Positions 53,517-62,487 of a stretch of 64,000 nt of DNA are shown piece after piece. The notes beneath the pieces are model-generated. The model worked only from the letters and a program-made list of their open reading frames with translations. It was not told where the DNA came from and did no database searches. How positions within the stretch are numbered: the stretch's first letter is position 1; each line of letters opens with the position of its first letter. A program made the position numbers and the translations under genes. Origin of the DNA: Actinomyces provencensis (GTDB lineage: Bacteria; Actinomycetota; Actinomycetes; Actinomycetales; Actinomycetaceae); the NCBI RefSeq assembly GCF_900155435.1, contig NZ_LT700212.1, positions 2,866,602 through 2,930,601 on the forward strand. Reading direction: 5' to 3'.

Positions 53517-55142
53517 TCAGCCCTGCTTGGTGATCTCGTATGCCAGGGGCACGGAGTTCCAGCCGAACTCAACGTTCTCGACGTTCTGCGACCAGCCGCC
53601 GGAGACGTTCTGGTACCACAGGGGGATGGCCGGGAGATCCTTGAACAGGACCTCCTGGGCCTGGTCGAGCAGTGTGTTGGCCTCATCGGCGGAGGTGGCT
53701 GCCGATGCCTGGGTCATGAGGTCATCGAACTCCGCGGAGGAGTAGTCGCCGTCATTGGACCCGGCACCCGTCCCGTACAGGGGGGCGAGGAAGTTGAACT
53801 TGCTGGGGTAGTCGGCCTGCCATCCGGAACGGAACGCGCCCGTGATGGTGCGACCGGTGACGTCGGTACGCAAGGACTTGAAGTCGGGGTACGGGTTGCC
53901 CTCGGCGTCGATGCCCAGCGTGTTCTTGATCTGGTTGGACACTGCGTCGACCCACGCCTTGTGCGGCCCATCGGAGTTGTAGCCGATGGTGAAGGTGCCC
54001 GACCACGGGGAGATGGCATCTGCCTGGGCCCACAGTTCCTTGGCCTTGTCGGCGTCGAAGGTGAGGACCTCGTTGCCGGGGATGGCGTCGTTGTATCCGT
54101 CGATGACGGGGGACGTGAAGTCCTTGGCCGGGGTGCGGGTGCCGGAGAAGACCTTCTCAGTGATCTCCTCGCGGTTGATCGCGTAGGAGAGTGCCTCGCG
54201 GCGCAGTGCGCCCTCGTCGCCGGAGAAGTGCTCCAAGTCCTGGGGAATCGTGAAGGACTGGAAGATCGCCGCGGGCTGGTTGACCGCGCGGTCACCCAGA
54301 TCCTGCTCATAGGTGGCGATCGCGGAGTCGGGCAGCTGGTCCAGGACGTCGAGGACGCCGGAGAGCAGATCCTGGTAGGCGGCATCGAGCTCGGCGTAGA
54401 AGACGACGTCGACTCCGCCATTCTGCGCCTGGCGGTCACCCGTGTAGCCCTCGTTGGGAACCAGGGAGATCTTGACGTTGTGCTCCCACGCGGAGTCGGA
54501 GGCCAGCTTGTAGGGTCCGTTGCCGACGGGCGTCTCGCCGCCGGCCTCAGGATCGGCGAGCGTGGAGTCCGGGAGGGGGTAGAAGGCCGAGTAGCCCAGG
54601 CGCGAGGGGAAGTCGGACTCCGCCTGCTTGAGCTTGACGGTGAAGGTCGTGTCATCCACGACGGTCAGGCCCGAGAGGTCACCCGAGCCCTCGTCGTCCG
54701 CACCCTCGATGGGGGCGAAGAAGTAGGCGGAGAGGTCGGCGTTCTTCGCGCCGGCCTTCCAGGCGTCCACGAAGTTGGAGGCCTTGACGTCAGTGCCGTC
54801 GGTGAACTTCTGCCCGGACTTCAGCTTGATCGTCCAGGTGATGTTGTCATCCGACTCGATGGACTCCGCGACCTCGTTGTGCGTGGCACCGTCGGCGCCG
54901 TAATAGACCAGGCCTGCGAAGAGGAGGTCGATGATCTTGCCGCCCCCGACCTCATTGGTGTTGGTCGGGATCAGGGGGTTCTGGGGCTCGGAACCATTGA
55001 TGGTCACGATGCCCGTGGACGTACCGGCAGCGTCGCCGCTGGCCGCTCCGGACTCGCCCGACTCGGAACCGCCGCCGGAGCATGCGGTGAGCGTCAGCGC
55101 GAGGACGGCGGGCACTGCCAGCCAAGATCGCTTCAGATTCAT
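53517..55142 (-). CDS. Peptide-binding lipoprotein (DppA/OppA type)
   Basis: A 541-residue family-5 solute-binding protein. The signal (MNLKRSWLAVPAVLALTLTAC) ends in lipobox LTAC and a Gly/Ser/Glu linker. Typical segments are TWTIKLKSGQKFTDGTDVKASNFV and QAVLFKDLPAIPLWYQN-like text near the end (EVLFKDLPAIPLWYQNVSGG), which fits OppA/DppA. It captures small peptides for the DppBC-DF complex encoded downstream. AGGAGG stands 6 bases before the ATG. It is the first gene of the operon and divergent from the GH16 gene. Confidence 0.9.
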   Translation of the reverse strand: MNLKRSWLAVPAVLALTLTACSGGGSESGESGAASGDAAGTSTGIVTINGSEPQNPLIPTNTNEVGGGKIIDLLFAGLVYYGADGATHNEVAESIESDDNITWTIKLKSGQKFTDGTDVKASNFVDAWKAGAKNADLSAYFFAPIEGADDEGSGDLSGLTVVDDTTFTVKLKQAESDFPSRLGYSAFYPLPDSTLADPEAGGETPVGNGPYKLASDSAWEHNVKISLVPNEGYTGDRQAQNGGVDVVFYAELDAAYQDLLSGVLDVLDQLPDSAIATYEQDLGDRAVNQPAAIFQSFTIPQDLEHFSGDEGALRREALSYAINREEITEKVFSGTRTPAKDFTSPVIDGYNDAIPGNEVLTFDADKAKELWAQADAISPWSGTFTIGYNSDGPHKAWVDAVSNQIKNTLGIDAEGNPYPDFKSLRTDVTGRTITGAFRSGWQADYPSKFNFLAPLYGTGAGSNDGDYSSAEFDDLMTQASAATSADEANTLLDQAQEVLFKDLPAIPLWYQNVSGGWSQNVENVEFGWNSVPLAYEITKQG

Positions 55143-55695
55143 GGTGCCTCCTGGGATGCACGTGGATTCGGCTCTGGGGATGGGGTTCGCCAGATGCGCT
55201 CAAGACTGTAGCCGCAGGTCGGGCCCATCGCTTCTAGAGGCCACCATGTGGGTGTTACATTCGGGTAACGAAAGGTCTCGATCTGGTAAAAGTGCAGGTC
55301 AGCGAGCACTCTTTGGGGGTGTGGCTACCCTTGGCCACGGTTGTTGTGTAACACGGAGGTGACGAGTCGGGAGTCCTCGTGCAACGCCCGGGCGCGAGGT
55401 GGTGTCGGGTCCCGGCCGCGTCCCCGGTGTCGTGATCCGGGACACCCTGTGGAGCCGTGGGGGCCCGCGGTCCTCACGGTGTACCCACTCTGACGTCGGC
55501 GGACAGGGGCGGAGCGTGTGATTGTGATGATGGCCATGTCCGTGTGAGCTGAAGCCACACTGTTGACACCCGACGCCTTGCGCGGCTTTGGTGTAGTTGA
55601 CAGTATGAAGAATCGGTGGGTCGTCCCCGGGCGGGGCGGTCGGTCCTCCCGGTGGACAGGTGGGTCCGCCCGACGACCAACAAAGGGGGTCCCCG
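55143..55695. other. Divergent control region of the peptide-binding and GH16 genes
   Basis: No gene is supported in these 553 bases. Features seen: an inverted pair GTTAC...GTAAC at 55254-55269 about 110 bases before the peptide-binding gene, and two TTGACA hexamers (55563-55568 and 55597-55602) on the GH16 side, each a plausible -35 element without a clear -10 partner. Confidence 0.45.
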
Positions 55696-57756
55696 GTGAC
55701 CAACCGTGGATCGACGAGAACTCCGAATCCCTCGCGCGGGCTGCGCGCCGTGATCGTGTCCATCCTTGCCGTGCTGCTGGCGGCAACCGGCCTGACGGGA
55801 ATCGCCCAGGCCGCCAAGGACGCCTCGACACTGATCGGATGGGGTTCGACCTGGAAGTGGTACAACGCTCCGGCTGACCCGTCGGGTGGGGACTGGAGGA
55901 CCACCTACTACTCCGATTCCTCCTGGAAGAGCGGCCGCGCTCCCCTGGGGTGGGGACGCGACGGCATCGTCACCGACATCTCCACCACGGGCACCCAGGC
56001 CCGTTCGGTGCAGTTCCGCTCGACCTTCCGGGTTCCCGATCCCCTGGCGACCTCGGTTGCCGTGGACCTCGTGGTCGACGACGGGGCCGTCGTCTTCGTC
56101 AACGGGACGGAGATCGGGCGCGTGAACGTGGATCCGGGTGCCTTCTCCCGTGACGTCAATGCGAAGGACGGAGTGCGTCGAACCGCGACGCTGACCGTTC
56201 CCGACTCCGTGCTGCGCAGGGGCTCGAACACCATCGCCGTGTCCACGCACCTCAACCACCGGGCGTCACCGATGGTCTCCTTCGACGCCCAGGTCAGCGC
56301 ACATGCCCGCAGTCAGGGTGAGGCCACGCTGGTGGCCAGCGGGTCGAGCTGGCGCTACACGCAGCCCTCGACGACTCCTGCGGCCTCGTGGACCACCACC
56401 GAGCAGGGTTCGTGGGCGAGTGGCCGGGCACCCCTGGGTGCCGGCGCCTCCGACCTCGCCACCACCGTGCAGCGTCAGGCGGGCGCACTGCTCCTCGCCC
56501 AGCAGACCTTCACCGTTCCCGAGGGGACGACGTACGGCTCCGTCACCCTGCGTGCCCTGGTCGACGACGGCCTGCGGGTCTTCGTCAACGGGCACGAGGT
56601 CGGACGCGCGAACGTGCCCTCCGGGACACTGACCGCCTCCACGCGGGCCAAGAGCACATACGGTGGGGTCGCCGAGTTCCAGGTGTCGCCCTCCTACCTG
56701 GTGGCGGGGCGCAACATCGTCTCCGCAGAGGTGCGACCGAACTACACGGCGTCGCCCTCGTTGTCCCTCGATGCGGAGCTGGTCGCCACGGGCGCGAGCT
56801 CGACCCCGGTGGCAAAGCCCACGCCCACACCCACCACGCCTGCGCCCACTCCGACGCCGACGACCCCGGCACCCACGCCGACCACGCCAGCGCCGACGCC
56901 GACCACCCCGGCACCCACGCCGACCACGCCTGCGCCCACTCCGACGCCGACCACGCCGGCACCCACGCCGACGACCCCGGCGGGAACGATCGCGGGCTGG
57001 GGAGCACCCGTGTGGAGTGACGAGTTCACGGGGTCCAGCGTGGACCGCACCAAGTGGAACGTGCGTGACGGTTCCTACCTCTCCTACGACGAGGCCATGC
57101 TCAGTGCCTCCCAGGTCTCGCAGTCGAACGGGACCCTGAAGATCGTCACGGACCGGCTGACGAACCCCGTGACGGCCGGAGGGCGCGTCCGCGCCTTCGA
57201 GACGGGCTACATCGACTCCATCGGCAAGCACTTCCAGCGCTACGGCCGGTGGGAGATGCGCGCCAAACTGCCAGTGACCCCCGGTGCGTCCCGCGGCATC
57301 TGGCCGGCCTTCTGGCTGCGCGACTCCAAGGGCCTGGGCGAGATCGACATCATGGAGGCCATGGGTGACCCCAACACCAAGCTGAAGTACCAGCCAGCCG
57401 GGTCCTGGTCCTCGACCATCCACCAGTCCACGAACCACGAAGCCGGCACGGTCAAGATCGAGAACATCGTGACCAATCCCGAGCACGTCGGTGCCGGATG
57501 GCACACCTGGGCGCTGGAGTGGACTCCGGAGGGGATGACGTTCCTCTTCGACGGGAAGGCCGTGTGGAAGGCGACCACGAAGGACAACCCGTGGTTCAAC
57601 ACGGCGTTCACCGATGCCGGCGCCAACATCCGTATCAACACCCAGGTCGGCGAGAGCTGGATGGGCTTCACGGATCCCTCCCACCCGGAGGAGACCAAGT
57701 TGCCGGCCACCTACGACATCGACTACGTGAGGGTCTGGTCCTACAACGGCCAGTGA
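55696..57756 (+). CDS. Secreted GH16 endo-beta-glucanase with two beta-sandwich modules
   Basis: A 686-residue secreted enzyme. A Sec signal peptide (about 1-38, ending AQA) is followed by two homologous beta-sandwich modules (about 40-205 and 210-365; both contain DDG.xVFVNG.E.GR.NV), a Thr/Pro linker (about 375-432) and a C-terminal GH16 domain (about 435-686). The catalytic motif is EIDIME (Glu549 nucleophile, Glu554 acid/base). The modules resemble galactose-binding or Ig-like carbohydrate-binding domains. No cell-wall sorting signal is present, so it is released. GTG 55696 follows AAGGGGGT. Laminarin-type beta-1,3-glucan or mixed-linkage glucan is the likely substrate. Confidence 0.9.
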   Translation: MTNRGSTRTPNPSRGLRAVIVSILAVLLAATGLTGIAQAAKDASTLIGWGSTWKWYNAPADPSGGDWRTTYYSDSSWKSGRAPLGWGRDGIVTDISTTGTQARSVQFRSTFRVPDPLATSVAVDLVVDDGAVVFVNGTEIGRVNVDPGAFSRDVNAKDGVRRTATLTVPDSVLRRGSNTIAVSTHLNHRASPMVSFDAQVSAHARSQGEATLVASGSSWRYTQPSTTPAASWTTTEQGSWASGRAPLGAGASDLATTVQRQAGALLLAQQTFTVPEGTTYGSVTLRALVDDGLRVFVNGHEVGRANVPSGTLTASTRAKSTYGGVAEFQVSPSYLVAGRNIVSAEVRPNYTASPSLSLDAELVATGASSTPVAKPTPTPTTPAPTPTPTTPAPTPTTPAPTPTTPAPTPTTPAPTPTPTTPAPTPTTPAGTIAGWGAPVWSDEFTGSSVDRTKWNVRDGSYLSYDEAMLSASQVSQSNGTLKIVTDRLTNPVTAGGRVRAFETGYIDSIGKHFQRYGRWEMRAKLPVTPGASRGIWPAFWLRDSKGLGEIDIMEAMGDPNTKLKYQPAGSWSSTIHQSTNHEAGTVKIENIVTNPEHVGAGWHTWALEWTPEGMTFLFDGKAVWKATTKDNPWFNTAFTDAGANIRINTQVGESWMGFTDPSHPEETKLPATYDIDYVRVWSYNGQ
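56821..56982 (+). repeat. Pro/Thr linker-coding repeats
   Basis: Repeated codons for PTPTTPAPTP units form near-identical 24-30 bp direct repeats inside the GH16 gene. They encode the extended linker between binding modules and catalytic domain and can vary in number by recombination. Confidence 0.9.
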
Positions 57757-58136
57757 GGATCCGGGGCGGTCGGCTCCCGGCTGTGGGATGGTTCACAGGT
57801 CAAGGCTCAGTGGGCTGAAGGCAACCGCGGTAACCGGGTCGCTCCACGCGGCCGTACCTGTGACGACGCCCCCGCCGACCGGCGCCGATCCCGTTCGGGA
57901 CCACCCCTCGGTCATCCGGCACTCTCAAGGTGTGCGGTTCCGGCTGCTCGATTAGATTCAGGGTGTGGGCCCCGCCGCCTCGGGTGTCCACCGTCTGGGT
58001 GCCTCCGTCCTTCGGGATCGGAGGCACCCAGCGTTTGTGGGGCGTGTCGGCCGAGCGGGGTCCTCCGTCTGCGCACCCCATGTCGTCGAGAGGTTGCATC
58101 GCGGTGTCGCGGTGTCGCGGTCTGGGTCATGGTGGT
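57757..58136. other. Intergenic stretch with a strong stem-loop
   Basis: No gene is supported. It holds TAGATT (57953-57958), a possible -10 element, and about 37 bases later the stem-loop at 57995-58031. CGCGGTGT-type octamers (about 58101-58118) precede the main microsatellite. Confidence 0.5.
57995..58031 (+). terminator. Stem-loop with TTCG loop
   Basis: CTGGGTGCCTCCG pairs exactly with CGGAGGCACCCAG (58019-58031); inside, TCC-TTCG-GGA extends the stem with one bulged base. CGTTTGT follows. It is 238 bases after the GH16 stop, so it may end that transcript or form part of a short RNA. Confidence 0.55.
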
Positions 58137-58197
58137 GGTGCTGTGGTGCTGTGGTGCTGTGGTGCTGTGGTGCTGTGGTGCTGTGGTGCTGTGGTGC
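58137..58197 (+). repeat. Octanucleotide microsatellite (GGTGCTGT x7.6)
   Basis: GGTGCTGT is repeated seven times without a mismatch (58137-58192) followed by GGTGC, ending 95 bases before the EVE/DUF3883-like gene. Eight-base repeats are prone to slipped-strand change in copy number. Confidence 0.95.
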
Positions 58198-58292
58198 CCG
58201 GCTCCCCGGCCACTGGAGGCTGATCTGAGGGAGACGCCGGTCACAGACGGCGGTACTCTTGATGAGTCCTTGACCATTCTGAGGAGTCGCCC

Positions 58293-59210
58293 ATGTCCAC
58301 CTTCCTCCTGCGCTGGAGTCCCCAGCCGTCCTTGGACGAGGACCAGTGGGAGGACGCGCGCGAGGACCTCGCCGATGGGTGGGCACACGTGGGGACGTGG
58401 AGGGTCGACAGTGGGCTGGGTGTCCGTGACGGCGACCGCGTCGTCTTCTGGCGGTGCGAGGACGGACCCCCCGGGGTCCTCGGCACGGGCTCGGCAGTGG
58501 GCGACACCTACTGGGGTTCCGACCCGGAGGACGAGCGAGCTGACTGTTCATGGATCGACATCGCCGTCGACACGATGCTCCCGTGGCGACACCCCCTCAC
58601 GCTCGATGTCGTCGAGCAGGAGTTCCCCGGTCTTGCGTGGGACACGGCAGTTCCCGTGTTGTGCCTGTCCAACCATGTCGCCGACATCCTGCTGGAGGCA
58701 TTGGAGGGCGGGCCGAGTCCTGAACCGACCGTCGGTGAGGGGCGCAGGGCCTCGGCCGTCGAGGCCGCGAAGCGGGCCTATGCTGTGTCGCTGACGCGTA
58801 CCCAGCTGCGCATCGACCTGGGTGAGGGATGGGACGTGACCAGCGTGGACGTGGCTCCCTTCGACATCCTGGCCGATGACGGCGACGAGTTGGTCTACGT
58901 CAAGGTGGTCGTGGAGAACGGGGCTCCGATCAGCCTGAGTGCCGACGAGGTCGAGTTCGCCGTCGCCCAACGGGACTCCTGGCGGTTGATGCTGGTGGCC
59001 GGTATCGAGTCGCGGCGCCAGATCGCCCACGGTGCCTCGGAGTTGCGCCTGGACGAGGGGACGGTCGTGGACGTCACCCAGTCCTTCTTCGACGAGATCG
59101 ACGAGCTGCGACCAGCAGCCTACGAATGGCTGCCCGGTGTGGCCGGTTCCGACATTGACTCCGCGCGTCACCTGCGGGCGACGACCCTGGGCGGGATCTG
59201 GAGCATCTGA
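58293..59210 (+). CDS. EVE-like / DUF3883-like two-domain protein of unknown function
   Basis: A 305-residue protein. The N-terminal ~115 residues (MSTFLLRWSPQPSLDEDQW, GDRVVFWRCEDGPPGVLGTGSAVG, DTMLPW) resemble EVE/PUA-like domains that read modified bases. The C-terminal part (about 180-240; DVAPFDILADDGDELVYVKVV, LSADEVEFAVAQRDSWRLMLV) resembles DUF3883, a PD-(D/E)xK-like domain. The usual glutamate of the ExK motif is not where expected (YVK), so nuclease activity is doubtful. EVE and DUF3883 often occur in restriction and other defence proteins. No partner gene adjoins it. No signal peptide. The domain calls are by eye and tentative; the gene itself looks real. Confidence 0.65.
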   Translation: MSTFLLRWSPQPSLDEDQWEDAREDLADGWAHVGTWRVDSGLGVRDGDRVVFWRCEDGPPGVLGTGSAVGDTYWGSDPEDERADCSWIDIAVDTMLPWRHPLTLDVVEQEFPGLAWDTAVPVLCLSNHVADILLEALEGGPSPEPTVGEGRRASAVEAAKRAYAVSLTRTQLRIDLGEGWDVTSVDVAPFDILADDGDELVYVKVVVENGAPISLSADEVEFAVAQRDSWRLMLVAGIESRRQIAHGASELRLDEGTVVDVTQSFFDEIDELRPAAYEWLPGVAGSDIDSARHLRATTLGGIWSI

Positions 59211-59220
59211 ACATCCCTCC

Positions 59221-59256
59221 CGCGAGGCCCGCTCCCTTCCCACCGCGAGGCCCGCT
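59221..59256 (+). repeat. Second locus of the 23-bp repeat family
   Basis: CGCGAGGCCCGCT occurs at 59221-59233 and 59244-59256, exactly 23 bases apart, with a diverged third copy CGTGAGGTCCGT at 59293. The array begins 11 bases after the stop, as does the one at 25419. Confidence 0.7.
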
Positions 59257-59378
59257 GCTCAGTTGAGGGGTTGAGGTCAGCGCCGTTCCCACCGTGAGGT
59301 CCGTCCTCGCGTCGATCGACACTGCGGTGCGGACCGGAGCGGCGGTGTCCCGAGTCGGTGTGCCGGTTCGGTGTGCAG

Positions 59379-59509
59379 GAATGCACCCAGTTTCTCGGCA
59401 CAGGGACCCAAGTGTGGCGCTGCGAGAAACGCGCCTGGTCCCTGACCTGCACGAATGCTCCCCGCCGGGTCTGAGCTCGATGGCATCAAGAGGGAAACTG
59501 GGTGCATTC
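59379..59509. repeat. Nested inverted repeats
   Basis: GAATGCACCCAGTTTC (59379-59394) is exactly complementary to 59494-59509. Inside lie further pairs: GTTTCTCG (59390-59397)/CGAGAAAC (59423-59430), CAGGGACC (59401-59408)/GGTCCCTG (59437-59444) and GGCGC/GCGCC. The rest of 59257-59772 holds no supported gene. Confidence 0.75.
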
Positions 59510-59772
59510 GCGCACACGCAGCGACGACAACAAGGGTTTCGGCACCTCTCGCAGCGCCTGGCAGTGGATCCGGGTGCTCCACGGGGCCGAGACGGTGCTT
59601 CCCATGCCTTCTCGGCGTGCCAAGGGCTTGGGATCCGTGCGGATGACGGATCTGGACGTGGCCCGTGAGTGGGACAGCGGATCCTGCTGCTGCACGGACC
59701 CCTCCGTGACGAACCTGGACGGTGAAGAGCGCCGCGCGAGCCGCCAAATCAGCCGCCGTATCACGCGCCGTG

Positions 59773-60702
59773 TCAGGCAGCGTGGTGGCGGACCCTGTTC
59801 TGCCGGAGGACCGCGATGACAGCAGTTCCGACCACGGCCAGGGCCACGAGCCCCCACCCGATGGGTGCGGTGTCGAGCTCAGGAGCCGCGCGCCCGGTCA
59901 CGGCGGCGGTGATGTCGAGTGCTGTGGCGGAGGCGATCAGGACCGCGCAGGTGATCGAGATGGCGGTGACCACCGTGTTGAAGCGCGCCCGCGTGGACGC
60001 GGCGGCATGGGAGTACACGTGCAGCATGAGGTTGGCGTTGATGGAGTCGCCCAGCGTCATCGCGGCAGTGAAGCACAGGGGGAGGGCCATGAGCACGATG
60101 GGGCTGGACCCGGACAACGAGGCGAGCGCGGTGATCATCAGGAGGCTGATGGTCGAGGCGGTGTCGAACCCGAGGCCGAAGAGGATGCCGAAGAGGTAGA
60201 TGTGCCCTGCATGGCGCACATGCCCGAGCGGCTTGGTGAGGAGACGCGCCCACGGACCCTTGGGCTCGCTGTGGTCGTGGTGCTGGGTGAGGTTGGGGAT
60301 GTTGGCCGCGGCCACCGCGAGCAGGTACAGCGCCGAGACGCCGGCCCCGATGAGTCCGAGGATCCGGGCCTGGCTGGACTCGGCGTCGAGGACCGTGCTG
60401 ACCCAGGAGGCGCCGAGCACGACGGCCGCCCCCGCAGCGAGCACCACGGTGGAGTGGCCGAGGCTGAAGGCGAGCCCCACGCCGTTGGGGTTGCGGCGCT
60501 CCCCGAGCAGCTTGCGCGTCGAGCCGTCGATCATGCAGAGGTGGTCGGCGTCCAGGGCATGCAACAACCCGCGCGTGTAGGCGAAGCCTGCGAGCGCGGG
60601 AGGGATGGCGCCCGCGGCGTGTCCGGCCAGGAGGAGCGCTGCGGCCAGCACGTGGATGGCCAGCACCACGGCGATCGTGACGGAGTGACGGGGAAGGTGC
60701 AC
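59773..60702 (-). CDS. NiCoT-family nickel/cobalt permease
   Basis: A 309-residue membrane permease of the NiCoT (NixA/HoxN) family. The signature is HALDADHLCMID in helix II (family H-A-x-D-A-D-H), followed by FSLGHSTVV and LGFDTASTISLL, all diagnostic. About eight hydrophobic segments with a His-rich loop (HHDHSEPKG) are visible. The start is GTG 60702 with GGAG upstream. It lies 73 bases downstream of larC in the lactate-racemase operon and imports the nickel needed for the racemase cofactor. Confidence 0.9.
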   Translation of the reverse strand: MHLPRHSVTIAVVLAIHVLAAALLLAGHAAGAIPPALAGFAYTRGLLHALDADHLCMIDGSTRKLLGERRNPNGVGLAFSLGHSTVVLAAGAAVVLGASWVSTVLDAESSQARILGLIGAGVSALYLLAVAAANIPNLTQHHDHSEPKGPWARLLTKPLGHVRHAGHIYLFGILFGLGFDTASTISLLMITALASLSGSSPIVLMALPLCFTAAMTLGDSINANLMLHVYSHAAASTRARFNTVVTAISITCAVLIASATALDITAAVTGRAAPELDTAPIGWGLVALAVVGTAVIAVLRQNRVRHHAA

Positions 60703-60775
60703 GGGAGTTCTCCAAGGGGTCCGATAAGGGGACCGTGGTGGGTGGGGGTGTGGGGAAGTGGTCAGTGGGTGGAGG

Positions 60776-62470
60776 TCAGTGGGTCGACGAGGGCGCCCCC
60801 GGCGTCAGACCCGCGGCGACAATGGCGGCCGTGGCCCGCTGGGACACATCCAGTTCACTGCGACCTGTCGTGCGCGCGATCTCGGCGAGCGAGGCGAACT
60901 CCGCCTGGGCATGGACCACGCGGCCGTCGCGGAGACCGATCTTCACCGTCAGTGGTTGCCCGTCGAGGTCGATGCGGACGAAGTCCCGGTCGAGGACGGT
61001 GCGCGTCACCGGGGACTCCCGGACACCCAGGGTGGGGGTGGTGGTGAGGAGCAGGGCGACGACCTCCGCGCGGTGGATGTCGTCGACGAGCACCTGGACC
61101 ATGACCGCGGGGCGCCCCTTCTTCATCTGGATCGGTGTCACCCACGCGTCCGCGGCCCCGGCGTCCAGGCATGCCTGGATGACGCCCGGGATCAGCCGCT
61201 GGTCGAAGTCGTCGAGGTTGGCGCGCAGCTCGACCATGCCGTCGTCGTCGGTGCCGTCGTCGACGCTGCCGTGCTCCGCGCCCTCGTCCTCCGCACTGTC
61301 GTGATCTGCTCTGACGTCGCCCGCGCCCACGCCGGGGGCACTCCCGGCGTCCGGGTTGCTGCTGTCGCTGGTGCCGGTGACTGTCGTGACGTCCTCGAGG
61401 ACGATGCGCACGCAGTTCGCCCAGCCGGGCATGTCCCGCCCACCGGCGCCGATGCCCACTCGACCGGGGCGCATGGGGGGCATCGAGTCGGACTCGGTGG
61501 CCAGGGCACGGATCAGCGCCATGCCGGTGGGTGTGGCGAGCTCCCCGACGTCACGGGGGTCGCCCGTGGATGCCGGAGCCTCCTCGACGCCGTGGTGGTG
61601 GTGGTCGTGGGAGTGCGTGTGGTCGTGGCCGGCGTGGTCGACGTGGTCGGTGTCCAGGTGGTCATGTGCGTGGACATGACTGTCGTGCGTGTGCGTGTGC
61701 GTGTGCGCGTGGTCCGGCCCGTCGGCCCCGTCCGTGTGCCCGTGCCCGCGCTCGTCATGTTCATGGGTGTGTGCGTCGCCAGCAGCGGGCAGATGCCCGT
61801 GCCCGTGCTCATGCCCGTGCCCGTGCTCATGCCCGTGCCCGTGCTGGCCCCCGCCGTGCTCAGCGTCGTGCGTGTGCTCGTGGTGGTGGTGGTGCGCCGC
61901 GGAGGGATCCACGACCCCGGGCAGCGCCCGGACCTGCCATCCGCGGGAGAGCTCCAGGACCGCCGGGGCGGGGACCGGCATGAGCCCGTGAGCCGCGTGG
62001 ATGCGGCCGTTGCCCAGCGCCACCCACGAGGCCGACAGGCCCTCGATCCCCAGCAACCGCAGCGCCTCACAGACGCCGACGATGTCACCGATCGCGTCCA
62101 GCCCTCCCACCTCGTGGAAGTGGACCGACTCTGTCGTGGCCCCGTGCACCCGGGCCTCGGCCCGGGCCAGTTGCTCGAACACGGCCAGTGCCCGCCGCCG
62201 GGTCGACGCCGCCAGGGGTGCGTCGGACAGCAGTGCGCGGATCGTCGGCCAGGTGCGCTCCAGGGAGCGGTCGCCCACCTGGAGGACCCGGGCGTGGCAG
62301 GCGCGCACCGCGCCGCGGGTGACCTCCTCGGTGCTGACCTGCAACGCGCCGGGCAGGACGGCGTCGAGCGCCTCCTGGATCCCGGCCACGGGCGCACCCG
62401 CGTCGATGAGGGCGCCGAGGAGCATGTCCCCGGCCACCCCGGCTGTCGCGTCGATCCATGCGGTGGGCAT
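60776..62470 (-). CDS. larC: LarC nickel-insertion protein, single continuous gene
   Basis: A 564-residue LarC, the CTP-dependent cyclometallase that inserts nickel into the pincer nucleotide cofactor of LarA. Family segments: WIDATAGVAGDMLLGALIDAGAP at the start, STSTRWEG-equivalent VHFHEVGGLDAIGDIVG, TPTGMALIRAL, and RANLDDFDQRLIPGV with LTTTPTLGVRESPV near the end. A huge His-rich nickel-binding stretch (about residues 187-295, HGHGHEHGHGHEH repeats) lies between the parts. In Lactobacillus plantarum LarC is made by frameshifting between larC1 and larC2; here one frame encodes both. ATG 62470 begins 17 bases after the channel gene. Confidence 0.92.
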   Translation of the reverse strand: MPTAWIDATAGVAGDMLLGALIDAGAPVAGIQEALDAVLPGALQVSTEEVTRGAVRACHARVLQVGDRSLERTWPTIRALLSDAPLAASTRRRALAVFEQLARAEARVHGATTESVHFHEVGGLDAIGDIVGVCEALRLLGIEGLSASWVALGNGRIHAAHGLMPVPAPAVLELSRGWQVRALPGVVDPSAAHHHHHEHTHDAEHGGGQHGHGHEHGHGHEHGHGHLPAAGDAHTHEHDERGHGHTDGADGPDHAHTHTHTHDSHVHAHDHLDTDHVDHAGHDHTHSHDHHHHGVEEAPASTGDPRDVGELATPTGMALIRALATESDSMPPMRPGRVGIGAGGRDMPGWANCVRIVLEDVTTVTGTSDSSNPDAGSAPGVGAGDVRADHDSAEDEGAEHGSVDDGTDDDGMVELRANLDDFDQRLIPGVIQACLDAGAADAWVTPIQMKKGRPAVMVQVLVDDIHRAEVVALLLTTTPTLGVRESPVTRTVLDRDFVRIDLDGQPLTVKIGLRDGRVVHAQAEFASLAEIARTTGRSELDVSQRATAAIVAAGLTPGAPSSTH

Positions 62471-62487
62471 GTGGGTGTTCCTCCTGC

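Noticed and set aside
56821-56982. Regular repeats resembling a CRISPR array
   Set aside because: They lie in frame inside the GH16 gene and encode a Pro/Thr linker.
58137-58197. Possible CRISPR or direct-repeat array
   Set aside because: The 8-bp units are contiguous with no spacers; it is a microsatellite.
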